From Jiangella asiatica (lineage in GTDB: Bacteria > Actinomycetota > Actinomycetes > Jiangellales > Jiangellaceae), in contig NZ_SMKZ01000022.1 of NCBI RefSeq assembly GCF_004349065.1, forward strand, positions 36,131-100,130: DNA of 64,000 nucleotides, read 5' to 3'. Within the stretch, counting starts at the first letter, position 1; every line of letters starts with the position of its first letter. A program made the position numbers and the translations under genes. This document shows, piece by piece, positions 35,287 through 42,269 of this stretch. Below the pieces are notes generated by a model. The model had not been told where the DNA came from. It searched no databases and worked only from the letters and a program-made list of their open reading frames with translations.

Positions 35287-35976
35287 GTGTCCGTGACCGC
35301 GACCGACGGCTTCGACGACCCGGCCTACCGCGACGGCATCGTCGACCTGCTCGGGCTGCTCGGCCTGGGCGAGCTCACCGGGTTCGAACGCATGGCCGCC
35401 GACGCCGGCCTGGCTCCGACGCTCGCCGACAAGGCCGCGCTGGCCGGCATGGCCGTCACCGAGTTCCACCACTTCGAGCACATCCGCGACCGGCTGGGCG
35501 AGCTCGGGGCCTCCGTCGACGAGGCCATGGCGCCCTTCCGCGACGCGCTCGAGCAGTTCCACGCCAACACCGCACCGGCAGACTGGCTGGAAGGGCTGGT
35601 CAAGGCATACGTCGGCGACGGGATCGCCGCGGACTTCTACCGCGAGGTGGCCGAAGAGGTCGACCCGCTCACCCGGCAGCTGGTGCTCGAGGTGCTGGCC
35701 GACGCCGGCCACGCCGACTTCGCGGTCGAGCGGGTTCGCGAAGCGATCGCCGCCGACTCGCGCGTGGCCGGCCGGCTGGCGCTGTGGGCCCGCCGGCTGG
35801 TCGGCGAGGCACTGGCGCAGGCGCAGCGCGTGGCAGTGGACCGCGACGCGCTCGCCGTCCTCGTCGTCGGCGGCGCCGGGCGAGCCGGCCTGGACCTCGC
35901 CGAGATCGGCCAGCTCTTCGCCCGCATCACCAGGAAGCACGCCGACCGGATGACGAAGCTCGGGCTGTCGCCGTAG
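35287..35976 (+). CDS. Ferritin-like fold protein (MiaE-like), actinobacterial
   Basis: A protein of about 229 aa, nearly all helical. The pattern of helices with E-x6-Y/E-x2-H (TEFHHFEHI near residue 60, and a later E-x-L-x2-A-G-H-A-D-F) fits a four-helix ferritin-like bundle like tRNA hydroxylase MiaE. A diiron site is plausible but only part of the ligand set is visible. The same gene is divergent from rhlE in mycobacteria (Rv3210c). GTG 35287 and GTG 35293 are both possible starts; TATCGT at 35279-35284 could be a -10 element for a leaderless transcript from 35293. Function is unknown; tRNA modification is an inference only. Confidence 0.75.
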   Translation: MSVTATDGFDDPAYRDGIVDLLGLLGLGELTGFERMAADAGLAPTLADKAALAGMAVTEFHHFEHIRDRLGELGASVDEAMAPFRDALEQFHANTAPADWLEGLVKAYVGDGIAADFYREVAEEVDPLTRQLVLEVLADAGHADFAVERVREAIAADSRVAGRLALWARRLVGEALAQAQRVAVDRDALAVLVVGGAGRAGLDLAEIGQLFARITRKHADRMTKLGLSP

Positions 35977-36165
35977 CGGCCGGATGGGGGTCGGTGCGGC
36001 CGGATGGGGGTCGGTGCTGCCGGACGGTGGAACGCCGTCCCCGCCCGCGGGCTCGTTCCTCGCCCGATGCCCGACCGAACCCTGGCCGGCGTTCCACCGT
36101 CCGGCCGCGGCGCTGGCCTTGCCCGATGCCCGACCGAACCCTGGCCGGCGTTCCACCGTCCGGCC
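35976..36165. repeat. Tandem 20-bp and 45-bp direct repeats with inverted copy
   Basis: A 20-bp unit (GCGGCCGGATGGGGGTCGGT) occurs twice in tandem at 35976-35995 and 35996-36015. A perfect 45-bp direct repeat is at 36062-36106 and 36121-36165, 59 bp apart. GCCGGACGGTGGAACGCC (36020-36037) is the inverse of the end of each 45-bp unit, so alternative hairpins can form. It fills the gap between convergent genes and likely ends transcription. Confidence 0.85.
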
Positions 36166-36194
36166 AAGAGGGCAGGGAACGTGGGACGGACGGG

Positions 36195-36422
36195 TCAGAC
36201 GGTGCCGAAGCCGACCCGGCGCTCCACGGGCTCGCCGATCTCGACGTAGGTCAGGTGCTCGGTGCGCACCAGTAGGCGCCGGCCGCGCTCGTCGGCGAGG
36301 TCGAGCAGCCCGTCCGTGTCGGCGAGCGCCGCGCGGACCGTGCTCTCGATCTCCTCGGGCGACTGGGCGCTCTCGAGCACCAGCTCCCGCGTGGCGTTGT
36401 GCACGCCGATCTTGACCTCCAC
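36195..36422 (-). CDS. DUF3107 family small protein
   Basis: A 75-aa protein (81 aa if ATG 36440 is used). The start at GTG 36422 gives VEVKIGVHNATRELVLESAQ, matching the family start, with GAGAAGG upstream. The family is a short beta-alpha-beta fold conserved in actinobacteria (Rv3208A, TB9.4, in tuberculosis bacteria), with the conserved C-terminal RLLVRTEHLTYVEIGE. It is often described as a possible nucleotide binder, without proof. It lies beside the TetR gene as in mycobacteria. Its stop abuts the tandem repeat region. Confidence 0.9.
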   Translation of the reverse strand: MEVKIGVHNATRELVLESAQSPEEIESTVRAALADTDGLLDLADERGRRLLVRTEHLTYVEIGEPVERRVGFGTV

Positions 36423-36551
36423 GGCCACCTTCTCTCCCATCGGTACGCAGACCTTGCTGTGACCCTGCTTCAGGTGTGGTCTGTCGGTCTGGTCAACCTC
36501 AGGCTAGTCGAGCCGATTCCACCGCCGGTCGCCTGTGCGCCGCGAGCGTAA

Positions 36552-37190
36552 TCACGCCGTCGTGGCCGCGCCGTCGATCTTGGGGAAGCCGCGGATGCCG
36601 CGCCAGCCGAGGGTGGCGACGAGCTCGGCAGCGGCCTCTCGGGGAATGGAGCCCGCTGAGGTCAGCCAGTACCGCGCGGTCACCTGGGCGATGCCGACCA
36701 GACCGACCGCGAGCAGGGTGGACGCCTCCGGCGGCAGGCCGGTGTCCTCGGCGATGATGTGGCTGACCTCCTGTGCGCACAGCTCGGTCAGGTGCTCCAG
36801 GCGGTCCTTGACGGCCGGCTCGTTGGGCAGGTCGGACTCGAACAGCAGCCGATAGCCGCCGGAGTCGTTGTCGACGAACTCGAAGTAGGCGTTGACGGTG
36901 GCGATGACGCGCTGCTTGTTGTCGTCGGTTGAGGCAAGTGCCCGGTGCAGCAGGTCGAGCAGGTCGTTCTTGCTGGCGTCGAGCAGTGCGAGGTACAGCT
37001 CGAGCTTGCCCGGGAAGTGCTGGTAGAGCACCGGCTTGCTGACGCCGGCGCGCACGGCGATGTCGTCCATGGCCGCGGCGTGGTAGCCCTGGGTGACGAA
37101 GACCTCGCGGGCGGCGCCCAGGAGCTGCGCCCGGCGCTGGTCGCGGGGCATGCGAACGCCGCGGGACGGCACGGCGGGCACAGCGGACAC
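36552..37190 (-). CDS. TetR-family transcriptional regulator
   Basis: A 212-aa TetR protein. The N-terminal helix-turn-helix reads RRAQLLGAAREVFVTQGYHAAAMDDIA - VRAGVSKPVLYQHFPGKLELYLALL, closely matching Rv3208 as far as I recall it, and the C-terminal ligand domain spans about 75-205. GTG 37190 is chosen because GAGGAG lies 5 nt upstream; ATG 37151 is an internal alternative. It is the neighbour of the DUF3107 gene as in mycobacteria. The ligand and targets are unknown. It may regulate the small acidic protein or itself. Confidence 0.92.
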   Translation of the reverse strand: MSAVPAVPSRGVRMPRDQRRAQLLGAAREVFVTQGYHAAAMDDIAVRAGVSKPVLYQHFPGKLELYLALLDASKNDLLDLLHRALASTDDNKQRVIATVNAYFEFVDNDSGGYRLLFESDLPNEPAVKDRLEHLTELCAQEVSHIIAEDTGLPPEASTLLAVGLVGIAQVTARYWLTSAGSIPREAAAELVATLGWRGIRGFPKIDGAATTA

Positions 37191-37246
37191 AGCACTCCTC
37201 GGCTTCGGGCGATTGCGCAGATCGTATCGTTCCCGGCGCGGCGGAC

Positions 37247-37429
37247 TCAGCGGTAGTCGTCCTCGTCGTACTCGACGGCTCGGTGTTGTTCCTGCGCATC
37301 GGCGGGGTCGACGCCCTCCGGAACGGGCGGATCGCCGGGGTCGTCGCCGTCGTTCAGCAGACTGCGTTCCTGCTCGGTCAGGTCGCCCTCGGCGGCCAAG
37401 GGGTTCTCGTCCGTCCTGCGTTCGACCAC
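37247..37429 (-). CDS. Small acidic hypothetical protein
   Basis: A 60-aa strongly acidic protein (about 20 Asp/Glu) with no cysteine and no membrane segment. GTG 37429 has a GGAGG site 7 nt upstream, which together with normal codon use supports a real gene. Middle: LTEQERSLLNDGDDPGDPP. It lies between the TetR gene and the hydrolase on the strand of TetR. No family was recognised. It may be an intrinsically disordered protein. Confidence 0.65.
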   Translation of the reverse strand: MVERRTDENPLAAEGDLTEQERSLLNDGDDPGDPPVPEGVDPADAQEQHRAVEYDEDDYR

Positions 37430-37512
37430 CGTGCACCTCCGGCTCGCCGTGTGCTCGTTCCTCGTCGACGGTACCCGCTCAGCGTCTTCACAGCCCTTGG
37501 TGTGCCAACATC

Positions 37513-38544
37513 GTGAGGGTGGAACGGATCGAGGGCTGGCCGGGCGAGCTGCTGACTCTCTCCACCGGCCGGAAGGTGTTCGCGCGGCACTCGGAGCCGT
37601 CGCCGGGCGGGTCCGACTCCGACGGTGACGGCGCCACGCCCGAGCGACCGGCGCCCATCGTCTACGTCCACGGGCTGGGCGGTTCGTCCACGAACTGGAC
37701 AGCGCTGATGCGCGAGCTGCACGACGACGCCGAGCAGTGGGCGCTTGACCTGCCGGGCTTCGGCGAGTCGCCGCGCGGCGGACGGCACACCGTCGCCGAG
37801 TTCGTCGCCGACGTCTCCGCGTTCCTCGAGCGCTTCGACGAGCCGGTCCACCTGGTCGCCAACTCCCTGGGCGGCATGATCTGCGTCTACGTGGCCGCGC
37901 GCCGCCCGGACCTGGTGCGGACGCTGAGCCTGGTCTCGCCGGCGATGCCGCAGTACCGGCTGCCGTGGGCGGCCCGGGCCACCGCGTTCCTCGCGCTGCC
38001 GTGGCTGGGTGAACGCATCCTGGCGCGGGTCAACGGCGTGCCGCCGGAGAAGCAGGCCGAGCAGCTCGCCGCCATCATGTTCGCCGACTGGTCGGTGATC
38101 CCGGTACCCGAGCTGGAGTTCGCGGCCGAGCAGCGGGCGCGCTGGATGAACCAGCCGTACGCCGAGACCGTCCTGCTCGCGGCGCTGCGCTCCATCGTCG
38201 TCCAGTACGTCCAGCCACGACGGCGCTCGGCTTGGGGCGCGGCCGGGCGCATCCTGCGGCCGACGCTGGTCATCATGGGCAGCAGTGACAGCCTCGTCGG
38301 TCCGTGGGCGCGCGGGCGCTGGCGGCGCACGTTGCGGCGCTCCCGGCTGGTGTACATGCCCAACACCGGGCACGTGGCGATGATGGAGCACCCGCACGCG
38401 GTGGCGGAGCTGCTCCGCGACTTCCTGCACGACACCGGGGAGTCCAGGATTCGGACGCCGGTGTCCAGCAGGCGAACGGCCGGTCCGGGAATGCCGTCCG
38501 GCGTGGCACCGTTGGCGAAGGAGAGAATGAACGCCACGAACTGA
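37513..38544 (+). CDS. Alpha/beta hydrolase (lipase/esterase-like)
   Basis: A 343-aa serine hydrolase. The oxyanion HGLGG (about 53-57), nucleophile in V-A-N-S-L-G-G (G-x-S-x-G variant with Asn), the acid in G-S-S-D-S-L and the base His in NTGHVAMMEHP complete the triad. It is similar to the LipV-type hydrolases found in this same region in mycobacteria (Rv3203). GTG 37513 or GTG 37519 may start it. It ends 11 bp before moeZ, so the two are probably co-transcribed. A C-terminal tail of about 30 residues (RIRTPVSSRRTAGPGMPSG) is basic and extra. The substrate is unknown. Confidence 0.88.
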   Translation: MRVERIEGWPGELLTLSTGRKVFARHSEPSPGGSDSDGDGATPERPAPIVYVHGLGGSSTNWTALMRELHDDAEQWALDLPGFGESPRGGRHTVAEFVADVSAFLERFDEPVHLVANSLGGMICVYVAARRPDLVRTLSLVSPAMPQYRLPWAARATAFLALPWLGERILARVNGVPPEKQAEQLAAIMFADWSVIPVPELEFAAEQRARWMNQPYAETVLLAALRSIVVQYVQPRRRSAWGAAGRILRPTLVIMGSSDSLVGPWARGRWRRTLRRSRLVYMPNTGHVAMMEHPHAVAELLRDFLHDTGESRIRTPVSSRRTAGPGMPSGVAPLAKERMNATN

Positions 38545-38555
38545 CGGAGCCGATC

Positions 38556-39728
38556 GTGTCCCTGCCCCCACTGGTGGAGCCCGCCGCGGAGCTCACCGTC
38601 GATGAGGTGCGCCGCTACTCGCGACACCTGATCATCCCCGACGTCGGGATGGCCGGTCAGAAGCGGCTCAAGAACGCCAAGGTGCTGGTGGTCGGAGCGG
38701 GCGGCCTCGGCTCCCCGGCCCTGCTCTACCTGGCCGCGGCCGGCGTGGGGACGCTGGGCATCGTCGAGTTCGACGAGGTCGACGAGTCCAACCTGCAGCG
38801 CCAGATCATCCACGGGCAGTCCGACATCGGCCGGTCCAAGGCGCAGTCGGCGCGTGACTCGGTCAAGGAGGTCAACCCGTACGTCAACGTGGTCCTGCAC
38901 GAGACGCGTCTGGACAACGACAACGTCCTGGACATCTTCGCCGGCTACGACCTCATCCTCGACGGCACCGACAACTTCGCCACCCGCTACCTGGTGAACG
39001 ACGCCGCGGTGCTGCTCGGCAAGCCGTACGTGTGGGGCTCCATCTACCGGTTCGAGGGCCAGGTCAGCGTCTTCTGGAACGAGCACGGCCCCAACTACCG
39101 CGACCTCTACCCGGAGGCGCCGCCGCCGGGCATGGTGCCGTCCTGTGCCGAGGGCGGCGTGCTGGGCGTGCTGTGCGCGTCCATCGGCTCCATCATGGTC
39201 ACCGAAGCGATCAAGCTGATCACCGGCGTGGGTGACCCGCTGGTCGGCCGCCTCATGATCTACGACGCCCTCGAGATGTCGTACAACACGGTCAAGGTGC
39301 GCAAGGACCCGAGCGCGGAGCCGATCACCGAGCTCATCGACTACGAGGCGTTCTGCGGCACCATCAGCGACGAGGCCGCCGAGGCCGCCGCCGACTCCAC
39401 GATCTCGGTGCAGAAGCTGAAGTCGTGGATGGACGAGCGCGACCGCGGCGACCGCGACTTCTTCCTCGTCGACGTGCGCGAGCCCAACGAGTGGGAGATC
39501 AACCGCATCCCGAGCGCGGTGCTCATCCCCAAGAACGAATTCCTGACCGGCGAGGCCCTGGAGAAGCTGCCGCAGGACAAGCAGATCGTGCTGCACTGCA
39601 AGTCCGGGATGCGCTCGGCCGAGGCGCTCGCCGTCGTCAAGGGAGCCGGCATGGCCGACGCCGTCCACGTCGGCGGCGGGGTCGCTGCCTGGGTCAACCA
39701 GATCGACCCCTCCCAGCCGTCGTACTGA
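38556..39728 (+). CDS. moeZ: Adenylyltransferase/sulfurtransferase MoeZ
   Basis: A 390-aa two-domain enzyme. Residues 1-270 are the ThiF/MoeB-type E1 domain with the nucleotide motif GAGGLGSPALLYLAAAGVG, the arginine finger region QRQIIHG and PSCAEGG (Cys197). Residues 285-390 are a rhodanese domain with the persulfide cysteine Cys348 in H-C-K-S-G-M-R-S. It adenylates a sulfur carrier such as MoaD or CysO and thiolates it, feeding molybdopterin and cysteine or thiotetronate-type sulfur pathways. GTG 38556 has CGGAG 7 nt upstream. The gene matches Rv3206c and keeps the conserved position after the hydrolase. FdhD at the window start is also a molybdenum-linked protein. Confidence 0.95.
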   Translation: MSLPPLVEPAAELTVDEVRRYSRHLIIPDVGMAGQKRLKNAKVLVVGAGGLGSPALLYLAAAGVGTLGIVEFDEVDESNLQRQIIHGQSDIGRSKAQSARDSVKEVNPYVNVVLHETRLDNDNVLDIFAGYDLILDGTDNFATRYLVNDAAVLLGKPYVWGSIYRFEGQVSVFWNEHGPNYRDLYPEAPPPGMVPSCAEGGVLGVLCASIGSIMVTEAIKLITGVGDPLVGRLMIYDALEMSYNTVKVRKDPSAEPITELIDYEAFCGTISDEAAEAAADSTISVQKLKSWMDERDRGDRDFFLVDVREPNEWEINRIPSAVLIPKNEFLTGEALEKLPQDKQIVLHCKSGMRSAEALAVVKGAGMADAVHVGGGVAAWVNQIDPSQPSY

Positions 39729-39742
39729 GGCCCTGACCCCCT

Positions 39743-39792
39743 TGATCATCAACGGTTGGCGACACCATGACGGAGCCAACCGTTGATGATCA
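39743..39792. terminator. Perfect 18-bp stem-loop between convergent moeZ and the flippase gene
   Basis: TGATCATCAACGGTTGGC (39743-39760) and its exact complement at 39775-39792, with a 14-nt loop. It lies between converging transcripts and shares the core of 338-395. Confidence 0.85.
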
Positions 39793-39813
39793 TGGGGAGA
39801 CTTTCAGCCGTGC

Positions 39814-42216
39814 TCAGAGTAGGTCGCGCTTCTGCATCTGGGTCCAGAGCACCCAGCCGGGCAGGATCGGCAGCCAGAACGACACCAGCCGGAACACCAA
39901 CACCGCCGTCACCGCGGTCGTTGCGCCCACGCCGAGCGTGCTGACGCCGGCGGTCAGCGCGGCCTCCACCGCGCCCAGACCACCTGGAGTCGGCACCGCC
40001 ATCCCCAGCGTGTTTCCGACCAGCTGCACGACCGCCAACGCGGCGATGTTGGCGGCGCCACCGACGGCCAGCAGACAGGTGTAGAAGCACAGGATCAGGC
40101 TGGCCGACTGCAGCAGGATGCCGCCAAGCGCCACCAGCAGCTTGCGCGGGTTGCTGAGGACGTCGAGCAGCCGCGGCAGGCCGCGCTCGGCGAAGTCGCT
40201 CCACAGCGCCCGCAGCCGCGTCCGCACCGGCGGGATCAGGGCGAGCACCGCGGCCGCCGCCAGCACCACCAGCACGATGACGAGCGTATTCACCGACGGG
40301 TCGATGTCCGGCGCCGCGGAGGACCCGGTGACCAGGCCGAGGATGCCGATGGTCGGGAAGGTGATCGCGACGTTGCCGACCTGGTTGGCGGCGACGCTCG
40401 CCGCGGCCAGCGGAGCAGCGACGCCGGCCTTCGTCAGGACGCGGATGTTGATCGCGACGATGCCGACGGTGGCCGGGGCGACCAGCTTCAGGAAGCCGAG
40501 CGAGATCTGCGCTCCCATGATCCGCCAGAACCCGACGCGTTCGGGCACGAACCCCATCAGCGCGAGCGTCGCGCCGACGAAGCTGGTGAACATCAGCACG
40601 ACCGCGACGAACAGCCAGCGCCAGTCGATCTGCGACCACAGCTGGCTGAAGGAGACGTCGGACAGCTGGGTGCCGACGAGGTAGACGGCGAACACCGCGC
40701 CCACCCCGGTGACCAGCGACAACGGGCGCAGCCGCTGCAGCCGCACCGGCTGGTCGGGCTCCCGTCCGGTGCCGCTGACCAGGCCGTCGCGCAGCTTGGA
40801 CAGCACGTCACGGCGGCCTTTGAGGTCGCGGCGGGTGGACCGCGCCAGCGCCACCGGCTGAAGCAACGGGATCGCGCCGGCGACGACGTCCTGGCCGAGA
40901 ACGCGGATGGCGGTGTCGATGGTGCGGTCGACGCCCACCACGAGGGCGCAGCCGACCAGCGCCTGGGCGAGGTCCGCCCGGATGGCCAGCTCTGGTGCGG
41001 CCACCTCACCGCCGGACGGGTCGAGCAGCCACACCTTGCCGGTCTCGGAGACCAGGATGGTGCGCCCGGAGATGCGCCGGTGGGCGACCTGGTTGCGCCG
41101 CAGCCGCCCCAGCTGCCGCCACAGATCCTCGAGCATGGCGTCGGTGACCTCGTCGGCGGTCAGGTTGGCCAGCACCCGGCCGGGCACGTGGTCGTAGACG
41201 ATGGCCGCGGCGTCGGAGCCGATGCGCAGGACGTTGCGCAGCTTGGGGGTCCGGGCACCGGCACGGGAGACCGCCAGCGACTGCAGCGTGATCTGGTTGA
41301 CCGCGCTGCGCATCGTCACCATCTGCCGTGGCAGCACCTCCTCGCGGGTGCGGATCTGGTCTGCCGCCCGCACGACCGCTCCGGCACCGTCGTTGTCACG
41401 GTCCAGGACCAGCACGCCGAGCGGTCCCTGCAGGCTGTCGGCGATGTAGCGGCGGTACTTGTCCACCGGGTCCGCATTCAGCGACGACACGTCGTAGCCG
41501 TTGGCGCGCAGCACGGCGGCGACCTTGTGCCCGTTCGGCGCCAGCGACGGCTGGCCGCTGACCAAGCGCACCAGGAGCCCGACGGCCCAGCCGATGCCCA
41601 GCGACAGCAGCATGCCGCCCACCGTCACGTCGCCGCGGAACAGCCACACCGCGAAGCTGCCGGCGACCGCGAACGCGGTGATCTGCCGGATGCGTTTCAG
41701 GGCCAGCCGCGACACGACGGTGACGATGGCCACCAGCAGCGTGGTCATCGCCGGGACCGCGGTGCCGGCGACGCCGTCGGCTGAGGGGACGAACGTGTCG
41801 TGCAGGCGCTCGGGCGCGGGCCCGGCGAGCCAGGTGGAGACGAGCGCCGCGGCCACCGACGCGAGCGCGCCGGCCACGAGCAGCTCGACGGTCGTGCGCA
41901 TCCGCCCGCGGACCATGAGGATGAAAACCAGCGCCGGCGGCAGGATGAGGCTGGCCAGCTGCGAGGCGAAAGCGACCACGTCGACCGGCCCGCGCGGCAC
42001 CGTCCGGTTGAAGTCGGCCAGGTCGGCGGTGAGGCCGGTGAGCGTGCGCTCGGCGACGACGGCGAGGGCGGCCAGCGCCGTCATGGCGGTCAGGACGAAC
42101 AGCAGCCGCAGGCCGTCGATGGGGCGGCGGGTACGCCGCGGCAGCGGTGGCTCGTCGACCACGATCTTCCCGGTCGACCTACCCCGCGTCGGCCTCGCCT
42201 CGGTCGTCTCGGTCAT
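39814..42216 (-). CDS. Membrane protein: degenerate kinase domain fused to MprF-type flippase domain (copy 1)
   Basis: An 800-aa membrane protein. N-terminal helices (about 35-205) precede a cytoplasmic domain (about 230-430) resembling ABC1 or APH-type kinases. The H-R-D-like segment is AHRRISGRTIL, lacking the catalytic Asp, while the DFG-like LLDPSGG keeps its Asp. Residues about 480-800 form the eight-helix lysylphosphatidylglycerol flippase-like domain (GFLKLVAPATVG, GGLGAVEAALTAG), which moves lipids across the membrane in MprF. The kinase part may sense a nucleotide or be a scaffold. The next gene is its paralogue, 53 bp upstream. This organisation suggests lipid remodelling for envelope defence. 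Confidence 0.8.
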   Translation of the reverse strand: MTETTEARPTRGRSTGKIVVDEPPLPRRTRRPIDGLRLLFVLTAMTALAALAVVAERTLTGLTADLADFNRTVPRGPVDVVAFASQLASLILPPALVFILMVRGRMRTTVELLVAGALASVAAALVSTWLAGPAPERLHDTFVPSADGVAGTAVPAMTTLLVAIVTVVSRLALKRIRQITAFAVAGSFAVWLFRGDVTVGGMLLSLGIGWAVGLLVRLVSGQPSLAPNGHKVAAVLRANGYDVSSLNADPVDKYRRYIADSLQGPLGVLVLDRDNDGAGAVVRAADQIRTREEVLPRQMVTMRSAVNQITLQSLAVSRAGARTPKLRNVLRIGSDAAAIVYDHVPGRVLANLTADEVTDAMLEDLWRQLGRLRRNQVAHRRISGRTILVSETGKVWLLDPSGGEVAAPELAIRADLAQALVGCALVVGVDRTIDTAIRVLGQDVVAGAIPLLQPVALARSTRRDLKGRRDVLSKLRDGLVSGTGREPDQPVRLQRLRPLSLVTGVGAVFAVYLVGTQLSDVSFSQLWSQIDWRWLFVAVVLMFTSFVGATLALMGFVPERVGFWRIMGAQISLGFLKLVAPATVGIVAINIRVLTKAGVAAPLAAASVAANQVGNVAITFPTIGILGLVTGSSAAPDIDPSVNTLVIVLVVLAAAAVLALIPPVRTRLRALWSDFAERGLPRLLDVLSNPRKLLVALGGILLQSASLILCFYTCLLAVGGAANIAALAVVQLVGNTLGMAVPTPGGLGAVEAALTAGVSTLGVGATTAVTAVLVFRLVSFWLPILPGWVLWTQMQKRDLL

Positions 42217-42269
42217 CGCCCACCGATCGTCGCACGTCGGGACTCGTCACGTGGCCGCGACCCGCCTGG

